From Bacteroidota bacterium (GTDB lineage: Bacteria > Bacteroidota > Bacteroidia > Chitinophagales > Chitinophagaceae): a stretch of 64,000 bases of DNA. Location: the NCBI GenBank assembly GCA_023409975.1, contig JAEYQO010000070.1, positions 24,639-88,638 of the forward strand. The letters are read 5' to 3'. Below the pieces are notes generated by a model, which saw only the letters and a list, made by a program, of their open reading frames with translations, ran no database searches and had not been told where the DNA came from. A program made the position numbers and the translations under genes. Numbering within the stretch: position 1 is the stretch's first letter; each line of letters opens with the position of its first letter. Positions 40,325 to 48,529 of the stretch are shown piece after piece.

Positions 40325-41191
40325 CTAAAAGAACCGGAGGGAAAATGATCGTTCCCAATGTTTATTCTTTCCCAGGCTTATAATGCCTTCTTTTTCTGTG
40401 AGTTGCTGATTATGATCCACACTGTCAGCTATGCCGCACCAGGGCTCAATGCAGATAAAAGGTGCCTCCGGTGCCGACCAGATACCCAGGTAAGGGAAGC
40501 CTTCGAAATGACAGGTGATGCCTCTTTCACTTTTGTCACTCCGTAAACTGACTGATGTCGATCTCAATTCTTTGAGGACTATAGCATCAGAACGGAATAA
40601 ATCATGGTTCAGTGGCAGTTTTTGCTCATGATTCAGCAGGGGCAGTGGCGCTTGGCCTATGAGATTGTTTTCCAATGGCCACCTGCCTGTTATCTCTGGT
40701 GTTTCAAATTCAAGATAATAATCCTCAAAACGCAACCCTTCCCCGATTGGTATTGAGAATGCTGGGTGCGCACCTATGGAAAAGTAAAGGTCGCCTTCAC
40801 TCTTGTTCATGACATGATAGGTGGTGATCAGGGTGTCATTCTGTAGTCGGTAGGTAATTCTGAGAATGAATTCGAAAGGGTAACGCCGGAGGGTTTCCGC
40901 ATCACTGTTCAGCTCAAAAGTTGCTATGGTCTCATCGTTTGAGAGTAAGGTGAACTCTTTGTCCCGCGCAAATCCATGCCGACCTAGTGAAAAGGTACTG
41001 CCATCAAAAATATAGGAATCCTCCTTCAGCGCTCCCACGATCGGGAAAAGAACAGGGGCAAATTTCCCCCAGAACCTGGTGTCGCCTGTCCAGAGGTAAT
41101 TGATGTCGTGTTGCTGGTGGATGATGCTGCGAAGCTCGGCCCCCAACGGACTTATCCCTATCTTGAGAAGGTCATTTTTAAGCTGGATCAT
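40325..41191 (-). CDS. Aldose 1-epimerase family protein (LacX-like)
   Basis: A 288-residue cytoplasmic protein of the galactose-mutarotase-like superfamily. Visible parts are ELRSIIHQQHDINYLWTGDTRFWGKFAPVLFPIVG, HGFARDKEF, YHVMNKSEGDLYFSIGAHPAF and FIC-IEPWCGIAD. His in GRHGFAR and IGAHPAF are the usual catalytic or binding positions, and the Glu in CIEPW the base. It should interconvert sugar anomers; the sugar is unknown. Confidence 0.88.
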   Translation of the reverse strand: MIQLKNDLLKIGISPLGAELRSIIHQQHDINYLWTGDTRFWGKFAPVLFPIVGALKEDSYIFDGSTFSLGRHGFARDKEFTLLSNDETIATFELNSDAETLRRYPFEFILRITYRLQNDTLITTYHVMNKSEGDLYFSIGAHPAFSIPIGEGLRFEDYYLEFETPEITGRWPLENNLIGQAPLPLLNHEQKLPLNHDLFRSDAIVLKELRSTSVSLRSDKSERGITCHFEGFPYLGIWSAPEAPFICIEPWCGIADSVDHNQQLTEKEGIISLGKNKHWERSFSLRFF

Positions 41192-41278
41192 TCGGTGAAG
41201 TTACAATCTCGTGGGTGTAAGACATGATATGGCCTCACCACATACAGTAGCAAAAGTTTTGTCTGAAAGAGGCCGGAT

Positions 41279-41470
41279 TTAGTTTCCTGTGTCGACTCTT
41301 TTATGAGTCATAAGGTAGATTACAAGCCCCAGTATCGACATTACCACACCGGTTATTATAATGCCTTCACCCCATGGACATTCGTATGCCTGTGCTAATG
41401 CGCCGGTTATGATGAGGATCAGTCCCGCAATGAAAGCTTTTCCTGAACCTGTTCCTAAAAAACCTCCCAT
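41279..41470 (-). CDS. Small two-span membrane protein
   Basis: A 63-residue protein: Gly-rich start MGGFLGTGSGKA, first helix about residues 12-28 (FIAGLILIITGALAQAY), polar turn ECPWGEG, second helix about 36-54, basic tail. Unknown function. It lies between the aldose epimerase and the SWIM-finger gene, all on the same strand. Confidence 0.6.
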   Translation of the reverse strand: MGGFLGTGSGKAFIAGLILIITGALAQAYECPWGEGIIITGVVMSILGLVIYLMTHKRVDTGN

Positions 41471-41532
41471 AAGTCATGATTTTTTTCAAACTGTCAAAAC
41501 TTGGTGCCAGGGAAGTTTCTCCGGAAAGGGGC

Positions 41533-41958
41533 CTACCAGGACCATCTGCACGACCAGCAAAAGAATCTTCTGCCTGAAGCAAGAAATGGTCTGATGAGCT
41601 TTCCTGTGAAACTTTTCTTCAGGTCCAACACGGTTTCTTTACTGCATCTGCGGCAGGCTTCCTTCTCAGGGTGCGAACGGCGCGCCCGTTGAAGGAGTTC
41701 TCTTCCTTCAAGTGTCTGGGATAGCAACCGGACGAGTTCTGATTGACGAACATGCTCGTCAATCCCAAGCCGGTTGTTACGGCCAGCAAGTATATAGTTG
41801 CGATGCCAGCAAAGATTGGTTCCCGAATTATACCTGCAACTACAGGAAGATTCTATTTTCCCATTCTGGATGGCGAATACAACCTGGTATTTATCACGCT
41901 TTCCTTCTATCCAGAATTGATAAATTTTAGGGTGGGTTTGTTGAACGTTAGATGTCAT
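41533..41958 (-). CDS. SWIM-type zinc-finger protein with a C-terminal zinc ribbon
   Basis: A 141-residue protein of unknown role. Residues 39-52 read C-S-C-x8-C-W-H (Cys39, Cys41, Cys50, His52), which fits the SWIM finger CxCx(n)CxH. A second cysteine set, CRRC (102, 105) and CWSC (134, 137), is spaced like a zinc ribbon. The part in between is helical and basic. SWIM fingers usually bind DNA or proteins and are commonly parts of larger proteins, for example next to SNF2 helicases; here the finger stands alone with the ribbon. Confidence 0.7.
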   Translation of the reverse strand: MTSNVQQTHPKIYQFWIEGKRDKYQVVFAIQNGKIESSCSCRYNSGTNLCWHRNYILAGRNNRLGIDEHVRQSELVRLLSQTLEGRELLQRARRSHPEKEACRRCSKETVLDLKKSFTGKLIRPFLASGRRFFCWSCRWSW

Positions 41959-42120
41959 GGTACACGGTACTCCTTATATAAAATCTTACTTTTGAGGTTA
42001 GGTCATTCTCCGATGCAAATTTATGTATTTGTAAAGTTATTGTTATCAAAACGCGCGCTGGTGGCCACATCTATTGTTTATACTAATATATTGTTATCTG
42101 TTTTTTAGTACGCTTAGATT

Positions 42121-43257
42121 ATGTTGATGCAGCAGGTAGTCGGACAAGAATCCACTAAAAAAGATTTGACCACGATGTGGCAAAATGATCAGCTTCCTCA
42201 TGCCATTCTGTTCCTGGGAGCAGAAGGTACCGGCGGTTTACCCCTGGCGCTTGCATTTGCTCAATATTTGTTCTGTACAGATAAGACTGGTTCTGATGCT
42301 TGCGGCGTTTGTTCAGATTGTAAAAAAGCCGCTAAGTTGGAACATCCGGACCTTCATATCTCCTTTCCGGCTTTCAAACCCAAACCTAATACCCCTGCAC
42401 TCAGTCGCTACTATATCCAGCCTTTTCGGGAATTTATCAGCCAATCTCCCTATGGCACTACCTACGACTGGCTCCAGTTCATCGGTGCCGAGAATAAACA
42501 GGGAAATATCCCCGCAGAAGAGTGCCGGGAGATCATCGAAACACTAAATCTGAAGTCTTATGAAGGTGGTCGCAAGGTGCAGATTATCTGGAGGCCGGAA
42601 TACCTAGGAAAAGAAGGGAATATCCTACTGAAGCTTATTGAAGAACCCCCCGCAGGAACGCACCTGCTTCTCGTGGCAGAAAACACCGAAGAGATTCTTC
42701 CTACGATTCTCTCCCGTACGCAGTCGGTCCGGCTGACGCCCCTGAAGACTGCTGAAATCGCTAAGGCTCTCGTAAACAGGGGGGTAGCAGATGAGAAATC
42801 AGCCGCACAGGTGGCTAATATCGCACAAGGCAGCTATACAGCAGCCCTGCAGTTGGCACAACACTCGGAAAATGATCTGTTTCCCGACGTCCGTCGCTGG
42901 TTCAATGCTCTTTTTACCAACAATGGTCTCGAGATATCTAAGCTTGCCTCAGACTGGAGCGGCAAAGGCCGGGAACAGCAAAAGAACTTCCTGAACTATG
43001 TGATCCGGCTGCTGGAAGAAACAATCAGGTTCAGATTCCTGCCACAACTGGAACCTGCACTCCCCGCGGACGAATCAAATTTCGTCCGGAAATTATCTAC
43101 CCACCCGCTATCTATCGAAGCTCTGGAGCAATTAACCAGGGAAATCGCGAAGTGCGAATATCTTATCGAAAGGAACTCCCATCCCAAAACGCAGCTACAC
43201 GCACTGTCGATCCGGATGCAGTACATCATTCGCGAAATACCGATCCCGGCTTTCTAA
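42121..43257 (+). CDS. holB: DNA polymerase III subunit delta prime
   Basis: A 378-residue clamp-loader subunit of the replisome. It shows the AAA+ layout: VVGQESTKKDL, PHAILFLGAEGTGGLPLA (the Walker A Lys-Thr is lost, as usual for delta prime), a Cys4 zinc module (CTDKTGSDACGVCSDCKKA), LKLIEEPPAGTHLLLVAEN, ILPTILSRTQ. The C-terminal third forms the collar. The ATG at 42121 is used; an ATG two codons later is possible. The gene precedes the ribosomal protein cluster but is separated by a promoter. Confidence 0.92.
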   Translation: MLMQQVVGQESTKKDLTTMWQNDQLPHAILFLGAEGTGGLPLALAFAQYLFCTDKTGSDACGVCSDCKKAAKLEHPDLHISFPAFKPKPNTPALSRYYIQPFREFISQSPYGTTYDWLQFIGAENKQGNIPAEECREIIETLNLKSYEGGRKVQIIWRPEYLGKEGNILLKLIEEPPAGTHLLLVAENTEEILPTILSRTQSVRLTPLKTAEIAKALVNRGVADEKSAAQVANIAQGSYTAALQLAQHSENDLFPDVRRWFNALFTNNGLEISKLASDWSGKGREQQKNFLNYVIRLLEETIRFRFLPQLEPALPADESNFVRKLSTHPLSIEALEQLTREIAKCEYLIERNSHPKTQLHALSIRMQYIIREIPIPAF

Positions 43258-43325
43258 AAAAATAGAGCTGAATTTTCTGCGGAAAAGAATCGGCAACCCA
43301 CTCCCCCAAAAAATCTGTAATCTTT

Positions 43326-43356
43326 TTTGCTCTAATATATATTTCCCGTACCTTTG
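43326..43356 (+). promoter_or_regulatory. Promoter of the rplK-rplA-rplJ-rplL cluster
   Basis: TTTG at 43326-43329, 19 bases, TACCTTTG at 43349-43356: full Bacteroidota consensus. It gives a leader of about 130 bases before rplK, long enough for a ribosomal-protein binding structure. Confidence 0.75.
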
Positions 43357-43360
43357 CGCT

Positions 43361-43492
43361 CCAATTCTCTCCCGGGTCAAACCGGGATGCGCTCATAATA
43401 AGGTTGCATTTGGGAGAATCCTGGCAGTTACCAGAGGCGAAAATCGCTGAAAGTACAGACCACATTCGTTAACACCAAAAAAGTAAGGTACA
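43361..43492 (+). promoter_or_regulatory. Possible regulatory leader of rplK
   Basis: A leader of about 130 bases. The segment attcgttaac at 43464-43473 recurs before rplL at 45389-45398. In other bacteria L1 represses this operon by binding the rplK leader; whether this leader holds an L1 site is an inference that needs folding and comparison. Confidence 0.35.
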
Positions 43493-43936
43493 ATGGCTAA
43501 AGAAATCTCAGGCTATGTAAAGCTGCAAGTAAAAGGCGGCCAGGCCAATCCGGCACCTCCCATCGGTCCGGCGCTCGGTTCTAAGGGCGTGAACATTATG
43601 GAGTTCTGCAAGCAGTTCAATGCGCGTACGCAGGACAAAATGGGTAAAGTACTGCCCGTATTACTCACTGTTTATACAGACAAATCTTTCGACTTCGTTA
43701 TCAAGACTCCTCCAGCCGCTGTTCAGCTTATGGAAGCGTCTAAGGTTCAGAAAGGGTCTAAAGAACCTAACCGTAATAAAGTCGGTAAGGTAAGCTGGGC
43801 TCAGGTAGAAGAGATCGCAAAAGACAAAATGCCTGACCTCAACTGCTTCACACTGGATAGCGCCATTAGCATGGTGGCCGGTACAGCTCGTAGCATGGGT
43901 CTCACTGTTGAAGGCGAAAGACCAAACGCACAGTAA
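43493..43936 (+). CDS. rplK: 50S ribosomal protein L11
   Basis: A 147-residue protein of the GTPase-associated centre. Family parts: GYVKLQVKGGQANPAPPIGPALGS (split here as shown by residues 6-29), GVNIMEFCKQFNART, TPPAAVQLMEAS and the C-terminal RNA-binding segment DLNCFTLDSAISMVAGTARSMG. It is followed by rplA after 33 bases. First gene of the cluster under the promoter at 43326. Confidence 0.98.
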   Translation: MAKEISGYVKLQVKGGQANPAPPIGPALGSKGVNIMEFCKQFNARTQDKMGKVLPVLLTVYTDKSFDFVIKTPPAAVQLMEASKVQKGSKEPNRNKVGKVSWAQVEEIAKDKMPDLNCFTLDSAISMVAGTARSMGLTVEGERPNAQ

Positions 43937-43969
43937 TTCCCATTGGTTCACCCTTAAAATCTTGTAGCA

Positions 43970-44662
43970 ATGGCTCAAATTTCAAAGAAAAGAAAAGCTG
44001 TAGAAGCTAAACTCGATAAAAACAAACAATATACTCTGGCTGAAGCCAGCACCCTGGTAAAGGAAATCAACCTTACCAAATTTGATAGCTCCGTGGATAT
44101 GCACATCCGCCTGGGTGTTGATCCAAAGAAAGCTGATCAGGCCATCCGTGGCACTGTATCACTCCCTCACGGAACGGGTAAAACAAAACGCGTACTCGTA
44201 CTTTGTACGCCCGACAAAGAAGCTGAAGCAAAGGCTGCTGGTGCTGACTACGTAGGTCTCGACGAATTTGTCCAAAAGATCGAAGGCGGCTGGACAGATA
44301 TCGACGTTATCGTCGCTACACCTTCTGTAATGCCAAAAATCGGTCGTCTGGGTAAGATCCTCGGCCCCCGTAATCTGATGCCCAACCCCAAAACCGGTAC
44401 TGTTACCAACGATGTTGCTGCAGCGGTATCTGATGTAAAAGGCGGTAAAATTGCATTCAAAATCGACAAAGCGGGTATCATTCACGCCTCCATCGGAAGG
44501 GTGTCCTTCACTCCCGAAAAGATCGCTGAAAATGCCCAGGAACTGATCAATACCCTCGTTCGTATGAAACCTGCTACTGCCAAAGGTCAATACCTGAAAG
44601 GTATCAGCATGGCGACAACCATGAGTCCGGGCCTGATGATCGACACAAAATCAGTTTCCTAA
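43970..44662 (+). CDS. rplA: 50S ribosomal protein L1
   Basis: A 230-residue protein that binds 23S rRNA in the stalk near the E site, and often the leader of its own operon. Signatures are FDSSVDMHIRLGVDPKKADQAIRG, VSLPHGTGKTKRVLV, GRLGKILGPRNLMPNPKTGTV and GKIAFKIDKAGIIHASIGRVSF. It lies 33 bases after rplK and 63 bases before rplJ; the second space holds a heptamer-type repeat. Confidence 0.98.
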   Translation: MAQISKKRKAVEAKLDKNKQYTLAEASTLVKEINLTKFDSSVDMHIRLGVDPKKADQAIRGTVSLPHGTGKTKRVLVLCTPDKEAEAKAAGADYVGLDEFVQKIEGGWTDIDVIVATPSVMPKIGRLGKILGPRNLMPNPKTGTVTNDVAAAVSDVKGGKIAFKIDKAGIIHASIGRVSFTPEKIAENAQELINTLVRMKPATAKGQYLKGISMATTMSPGLMIDTKSVS

Positions 44663-44663
44663 T

Positions 44664-44714
44664 TCGGCAATCGGCAATTCGATAATTGTCATTTGCTAAT
44701 TGTCAAATTATCAA
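44664..44714. repeat. Degenerate 7/8-bp tandem array between rplA and rplJ
   Basis: Units in register: TCGGCAA, TCGGCAA, TTCGATAA, TTGTCAT, TTGCTAA, TTGTCAA, then ATTATCAA. It fills nearly the whole spacer inside the ribosomal operon. Confidence 0.6.
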
Positions 44715-44725
44715 ATTTTTAAACA

Positions 44726-45304
44726 ATGACACCTGCTCAAAAATCAGAAGTAATAGAAATGCTGAAGGAGAAGTTCTCCCAATACAGCAACTTTTATATC
44801 ACAGATACCGAATCGCTGACGGTAGATCAAGTGAGCACACTGCGTCGCCACTGCTTTGATAAGCAAGTGGAGATGAAAGTGGCAAAAAACACCCTGATCA
44901 AAAAGGCACTCGAAAGCCTCGATGCTGAAAAGTTCAGCGGCGTTTACGATGCTCTGCATAACGTAACTGCCCTGATGTTCAGCGAAAGCCCCAAAGAGCC
45001 TGCACTGATCATCAGCTCCTTCCGCAAGGGTACCAAAGCTGATAAGCCATTGCTCAAAGCCGCTTTCATCGGTGGTGAGGTCTTCACAGGCGACGAACAA
45101 CTCACTGCACTCACGAAGATCAAAACCAAAAACGAGCTTATTGGCGAAGTTATCGGTCTCCTTCAATCTCCTGCTAAACGCGTTATTGCCGCACTCCTCC
45201 ACAATATGGAAAAGAGTGACAACGCAACTGAAGGTGGTGAAGCTCCGGCTGGCGGAGACGCTCCTGCTCAGTCTGAAGGCGGAGAAGCTCCGGCTGCTGA
45301 ATAA
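44726..45304 (+). CDS. rplJ: 50S ribosomal protein L10
   Basis: A 192-residue protein that anchors the L7/L12 stalk to 23S rRNA. The N-terminal RNA-binding part (KSEVIEMLKEKFSQYSNFYI, VSTLRRHCFDKQVEMKVAKNTL) is normal and the L12-binding helix is at about 140-165. The last 25 residues are a low-complexity Gly/Glu/Ala/Pro tail (EGGEAPAGGDAPAQSEGGE) that extends past the usual end; such tails occur in Bacteroidota. Confidence 0.97.
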   Translation: MTPAQKSEVIEMLKEKFSQYSNFYITDTESLTVDQVSTLRRHCFDKQVEMKVAKNTLIKKALESLDAEKFSGVYDALHNVTALMFSESPKEPALIISSFRKGTKADKPLLKAAFIGGEVFTGDEQLTALTKIKTKNELIGEVIGLLQSPAKRVIAALLHNMEKSDNATEGGEAPAGGDAPAQSEGGEAPAAE

Positions 45305-45445
45305 TTATAACAGGAATCAATAGTTTTGCACACAGAACTATGTTCCCAATAACTTTAACCCGAAGCCTGTGAGGTGTAAACCAGGCATATTCGTTAACCT
45401 TTCCGCCGGAGCGCAAGCAAAGAAGGCGGTTTAAAAGTAAAAACA
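45305..45445 (+). promoter_or_regulatory. Spacer before rplL with hairpins, possible processing or control site
   Basis: A 141-base gap between rplJ and rplL. It contains gcctg-(n)-caggc and ccgcc-(n)-ggcgg inverted repeats and the decamer attcgttaac shared with the rplK leader. Such spacing fits separate tuning of L12, which is needed in four or more copies per ribosome. Confidence 0.35.
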
Positions 45446-45820
45446 ATGGCAGACGTAAAAACATTAGCCGAATCTCTGGTCAACCTGACAGTTAAAGAAG
45501 TTCAGGAACTGGCTGACGTATTGAAAAACGATTATGGCATCGAACCAGCTGCTGCAGCAGTAGTTGTTAGCGGTGGCGACGGTGGTGGCGCAGCCGCTGC
45601 TGAAGAAAAAACTTCTTTCGATGTAGTTCTGAAGAGCGCTGGCGCTTCTAAACTGAACGTCGTTAAGATCGTTAAAGAACTGACTGGTCTTGGCCTGAAA
45701 GAAGCTAAAGAACTGGTAGATGGTGCACCTAAGAATGTAAAAGAAGGTGTAAGCAAAGCTGAAGCTGAAGAGCTGAAAGCTAAACTGACTGAAGCCGGTG
45801 CTGAAGTTGAAATCGCTTAA
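45446..45820 (+). CDS. rplL: 50S ribosomal protein L7/L12
   Basis: A 124-residue stalk protein that recruits translation GTPases. It has the N-terminal dimerisation helices (LAESLVNLTVKEVQELADVL), an Ala/Gly-rich hinge (AAAAVVVSGGDGGGAAAAEE) and the C-terminal domain with KLNVVKIVKELTGLGLKEAK and LVDGAPKNVKEGVSK. A strong terminator follows, and rpoB, its usual neighbour, is absent. Confidence 0.98.
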   Translation: MADVKTLAESLVNLTVKEVQELADVLKNDYGIEPAAAAVVVSGGDGGGAAAAEEKTSFDVVLKSAGASKLNVVKIVKELTGLGLKEAKELVDGAPKNVKEGVSKAEAEELKAKLTEAGAEVEIA

Positions 45821-45840
45821 TCTTTTCAATATTCAAATTG

Positions 45841-45875
45841 ATAAGGGCTGGTCATTCGACCAGCCCTTATCTTTT
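45841..45875. terminator. Strong bidirectional terminator after rplL
   Basis: A perfect 13-bp stem ataagggctggtc (45841-45853), loop attc, gaccagcccttat (45858-45870), followed by cttttt. It ends the ribosomal cluster and serves the convergent T9SS gene. Confidence 0.9.
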
Positions 45876-45877
45876 TA

Positions 45878-47155
45878 TCACTGCTTAATCAGCCTGATCG
45901 TATGACGCTCCCGCCCTTCGATGCTGACAATATATACTCCCGCAGCCAGATCGGCCAGGTCCACAACAGTCTCTCCTCTTCCAGCAATAGTCTGCTCCAT
46001 TAAAAGCATCCCGGAAATATTGTAAATCTTCATCCCCAGACGCTGGTCCTGTATACCACCACCAGGCTTCACAATTACTCTGTCACTCGCCGGATTAGGA
46101 TAAATTCTCATCTCCTCCTCCGTCCCGATACCCCCCACACTCAAAGGCACCGATTGCGTATAGGTAAACACTCCGTGTCCACCCATCCAGACTCTGTCCT
46201 CTCCCCATACATGCTGGACTTTCAAATCGAAAGTGCCATACGTCATCTGCCCCGGCCGGGTATAGGATAGGGTGTCCCAGGTAAGTCCACGATCATGCGA
46301 TTTCAAAAGCTTAAGCTTTTCCTTCGCCCAGGAATCCCCCGCTACATAAAAAATGTCTTTATCAGCGGGACTGTAATCAAATCCAAAGTAATACTGTCCC
46401 CACACGGGTTCACTGAAAAAGTTCAATAACTGGGTCCAGGTACTCGAACCAGGGTCGCGCTTTACCACGATTCCCTCTCCCGATGCATACCAGTCACCAT
46501 CAATTATGTGCATCACGTGCAGCGCATTGTCACCACTGAATACGCTGCTGGTATTCTCAATCTGCCAGGTCTGACCCGCATCCGCCGTCCGCTGCAAATG
46601 CGCCGAAAACATCATATTCTCTCCTCCCACAAAAACCTCAGAATGGTTAGCCGGATTTACATAGACAAAATTGTCGCTCTGCGGAACATGCCCCAATGCC
46701 GACCAGGTCTGCCCGCCATCATAGGTCTTCAGATCGAAATCCAGCAGGTAAATGGTGTCCTTCCCAGGGCCAGCTTTTACCATATGCTGCAGATTCGGGT
46801 AGCCAAAGTATACACTGTCCTGAAGCATCTGCACGCTGGTTTTCCCCTTGTCCTGCGAGCGAAACAAGCTCGCACGTCCTGTCACTGCATCGGTCTCGAC
46901 AAGCACCAGGCATTCATCGTGATCAAGAAAAAGGGTGTTCAATACCTTTACTCCCTGAAAGGAACGTAGCTCCCAGGTAGTATCTGGATCGAACAGGTTC
47001 CTGGCATAGAGCCCATCGTTGGTCGATGCATAAATGGAGTCCTCATGAATCGTTAGTTGGTTAATGATCAGATGACCTAATCCCTTATACTCCCATTGGG
47101 CACGACCAGTCTGTGAAATGAATAATGCAAGAATGAATAGAATGATGTTTCTCAT
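45878..47155 (-). CDS. Exported sortilin/BNR-like repeat protein with T9SS sorting tail
   Basis: A 425-residue protein with signal peptide (residues 1-19, ending GRAQ) and several VPS10/BNR-type beta-propeller repeats marked by S-D-G-TW motifs (SQDKGKTSVQML, TYDGGQTWSALG, TADAGQTWQIE, SHDRGLTWDTL). The end is a type A T9SS domain (IYPNPASDRVIVKPGGG, ISGMLL, LADLAAGVYIVSI, HTIRLIKQ). Surface exposure is predicted; the ligand is unknown. Confidence 0.9.
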   Translation of the reverse strand: MRNIILFILALFISQTGRAQWEYKGLGHLIINQLTIHEDSIYASTNDGLYARNLFDPDTTWELRSFQGVKVLNTLFLDHDECLVLVETDAVTGRASLFRSQDKGKTSVQMLQDSVYFGYPNLQHMVKAGPGKDTIYLLDFDLKTYDGGQTWSALGHVPQSDNFVYVNPANHSEVFVGGENMMFSAHLQRTADAGQTWQIENTSSVFSGDNALHVMHIIDGDWYASGEGIVVKRDPGSSTWTQLLNFFSEPVWGQYYFGFDYSPADKDIFYVAGDSWAKEKLKLLKSHDRGLTWDTLSYTRPGQMTYGTFDLKVQHVWGEDRVWMGGHGVFTYTQSVPLSVGGIGTEEEMRIYPNPASDRVIVKPGGGIQDQRLGMKIYNISGMLLMEQTIAGRGETVVDLADLAAGVYIVSIEGRERHTIRLIKQ

Positions 47156-47244
47156 ATGGAATGTTTACTTCCATACAGACGGATAAAGAATGACAAGCTA
47201 TTGGCTGAATTTCAGGTTTATACAATAAAATGACAATTGCCCCT

Positions 47245-47886
47245 CTATGAGCTCAGATCCGTCAGGTTAAACAGGGAAGTGATCATGAGCGCAACTCCTA
47301 TAACAAGAATACAGATCGCCGAAAATTTCTGAAGAAACATGATGCGCCTGATGGTAAGCTTCCTCCGAATCGAGTCTGCCAGAAAGACTTTCAGAAAATC
47401 AATCCCCAGTATCAATCCAAGGCAACTTCCGAAAAAAGCAATCCGGTACATTGTAGAGGTGTTAGCCGTAGCAGTTACCGCAGCTAACCAGGTGATAATA
47501 ACGCCCGGATTAATGGTATTGATCAGAAAACCGGAAAGCCAGATCTTGAAATAGGTTCCGCCGGTAATAGGAAGTGGGGTAGTGTTCGGGCGAACAGGCT
47601 TATATTTCTTGATAACACCCGCCATCCCCACAATGATGAGTATGATCGCTCCGCCGATCGCAATCGATTTCTTGTGATCGTTGAGGGTCTCAAGCCACAC
47701 TGCCGCAAAATTGGCAACGGTAACGTAAAGGATATCACTGAAGGAGACACCCAGTACAAAGGCGAGACCTGCTCTATAACTGTGGTTCAGACTGTATCTG
47801 AGCACTGCAAATAACGTCGGTCCAACCGAAACAGCCATAATCAACCCGAGCAACAATCCTTTGACAACAGCATCCAGAAAATGCAT
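47245..47886 (-). CDS. LysE family transporter
   Basis: A 213-residue inner-membrane protein with about six helices and the LysE/RhtB pattern: GLLLGLIMAVSVGPTLFAVLRYSLNHSYRAG, GVSFSDILYVTVANF and FLINTINPGVIITWLAAV. Members export amino acids or their derivatives. ATG 47886 is chosen over TTG 47892. It lies 46 bases after tsaE on the same strand. Confidence 0.88.
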   Translation of the reverse strand: MHFLDAVVKGLLLGLIMAVSVGPTLFAVLRYSLNHSYRAGLAFVLGVSFSDILYVTVANFAAVWLETLNDHKKSIAIGGAIILIIVGMAGVIKKYKPVRPNTTPLPITGGTYFKIWLSGFLINTINPGVIITWLAAVTATANTSTMYRIAFFGSCLGLILGIDFLKVFLADSIRRKLTIRRIMFLQKFSAICILVIGVALMITSLFNLTDLSS

Positions 47887-47932
47887 GGGCAATATTACAA
47901 TTAAACGCGCAACTGTCTAAAAAGCATTCCAT

Positions 47933-48379
47933 CTAATGTGTAACGGTCGCGCTAAGCCGTCGCTCCTCCGGTTCCGTATACTCAAGCTGAACCTTTACAT
48001 ATGGTCTGGGAAGCAATTCCTCCGCTTTCTCCGGCCATTCCACAAACGCTATCGCCCCCGGTTGATGCAGACTGTCTTCAATGCCCGCCTGAATTGCCTC
48101 CTCACTACTCTTCAATCGATACCAATCCATATGAAAGATCACCTGTTCCTTTCCCTGCCGCTGAAACCGGTATTCGTTGATTAAAGCAAAGGTCGGACTG
48201 CTCACAGCATCCCGCACACCCAGATACTGACATAGCGCATTGATAAAGCTTGTCTTCCCTGCACCCATTTCTGCATCAAACGCAAATACACGATAACCTC
48301 CAAATCGCTCCCAGAATGCCTCAACTACCTGCCGGATCGCTCCCAGATGATATATGGTTTCGTATTTAGCTTCAGTCAT
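47933..48379 (-). CDS. tsaE: tRNA threonylcarbamoyladenosine biosynthesis ATPase TsaE
   Basis: A 148-residue P-loop ATPase needed with TsaB and TsaD to make t6A37 in ANN-decoding tRNAs. Motifs: Walker A AEMGAGKTSFI, SSPTFALINEYR and HMDWYRL, and WPEKAEELLP near the end. TAAATTCG on the minus strand (48384-48391) ends four bases before the ATG, predicting a leaderless mRNA. Confidence 0.95.
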   Translation of the reverse strand: MTEAKYETIYHLGAIRQVVEAFWERFGGYRVFAFDAEMGAGKTSFINALCQYLGVRDAVSSPTFALINEYRFQRQGKEQVIFHMDWYRLKSSEEAIQAGIEDSLHQPGAIAFVEWPEKAEELLPRPYVKVQLEYTEPEERRLSATVTH

Positions 48380-48383
48380 GCAG

Positions 48384-48391
48384 CGAATTTA
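48384..48391 (-). promoter_or_regulatory. -7 element abutting tsaE
   Basis: TAAATTCG with a four-base gap (CTGC) to the tsaE ATG. No TTG at the expected upstream distance. Confidence 0.45.
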
Positions 48392-48529
48392 ATACTGTTA
48401 CACAAGCGGCGAGCCGGTCCCGCATGTCACACAGGTGTAATCTTGCCGACCGCCCATAATACTACGTATTAGCACGGATATATTATTTCGTGTTATTTGC
48501 CTATCTTCGGCCCTACTGAACTTCCTCCC

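Noticed and set aside
40130..40348. A 72-codon plus-strand frame after the 11-bp array
   Set aside because: GTG start, no domain or membrane pattern, and overlaps the 3' end of the aldose epimerase gene.
43257..43492. tRNA-Trp or secE-nusG before rplK, as expected from usual order
   Set aside because: No cloverleaf or TPsiC-like sequence and no open frame of that type; the space holds only promoter and leader.
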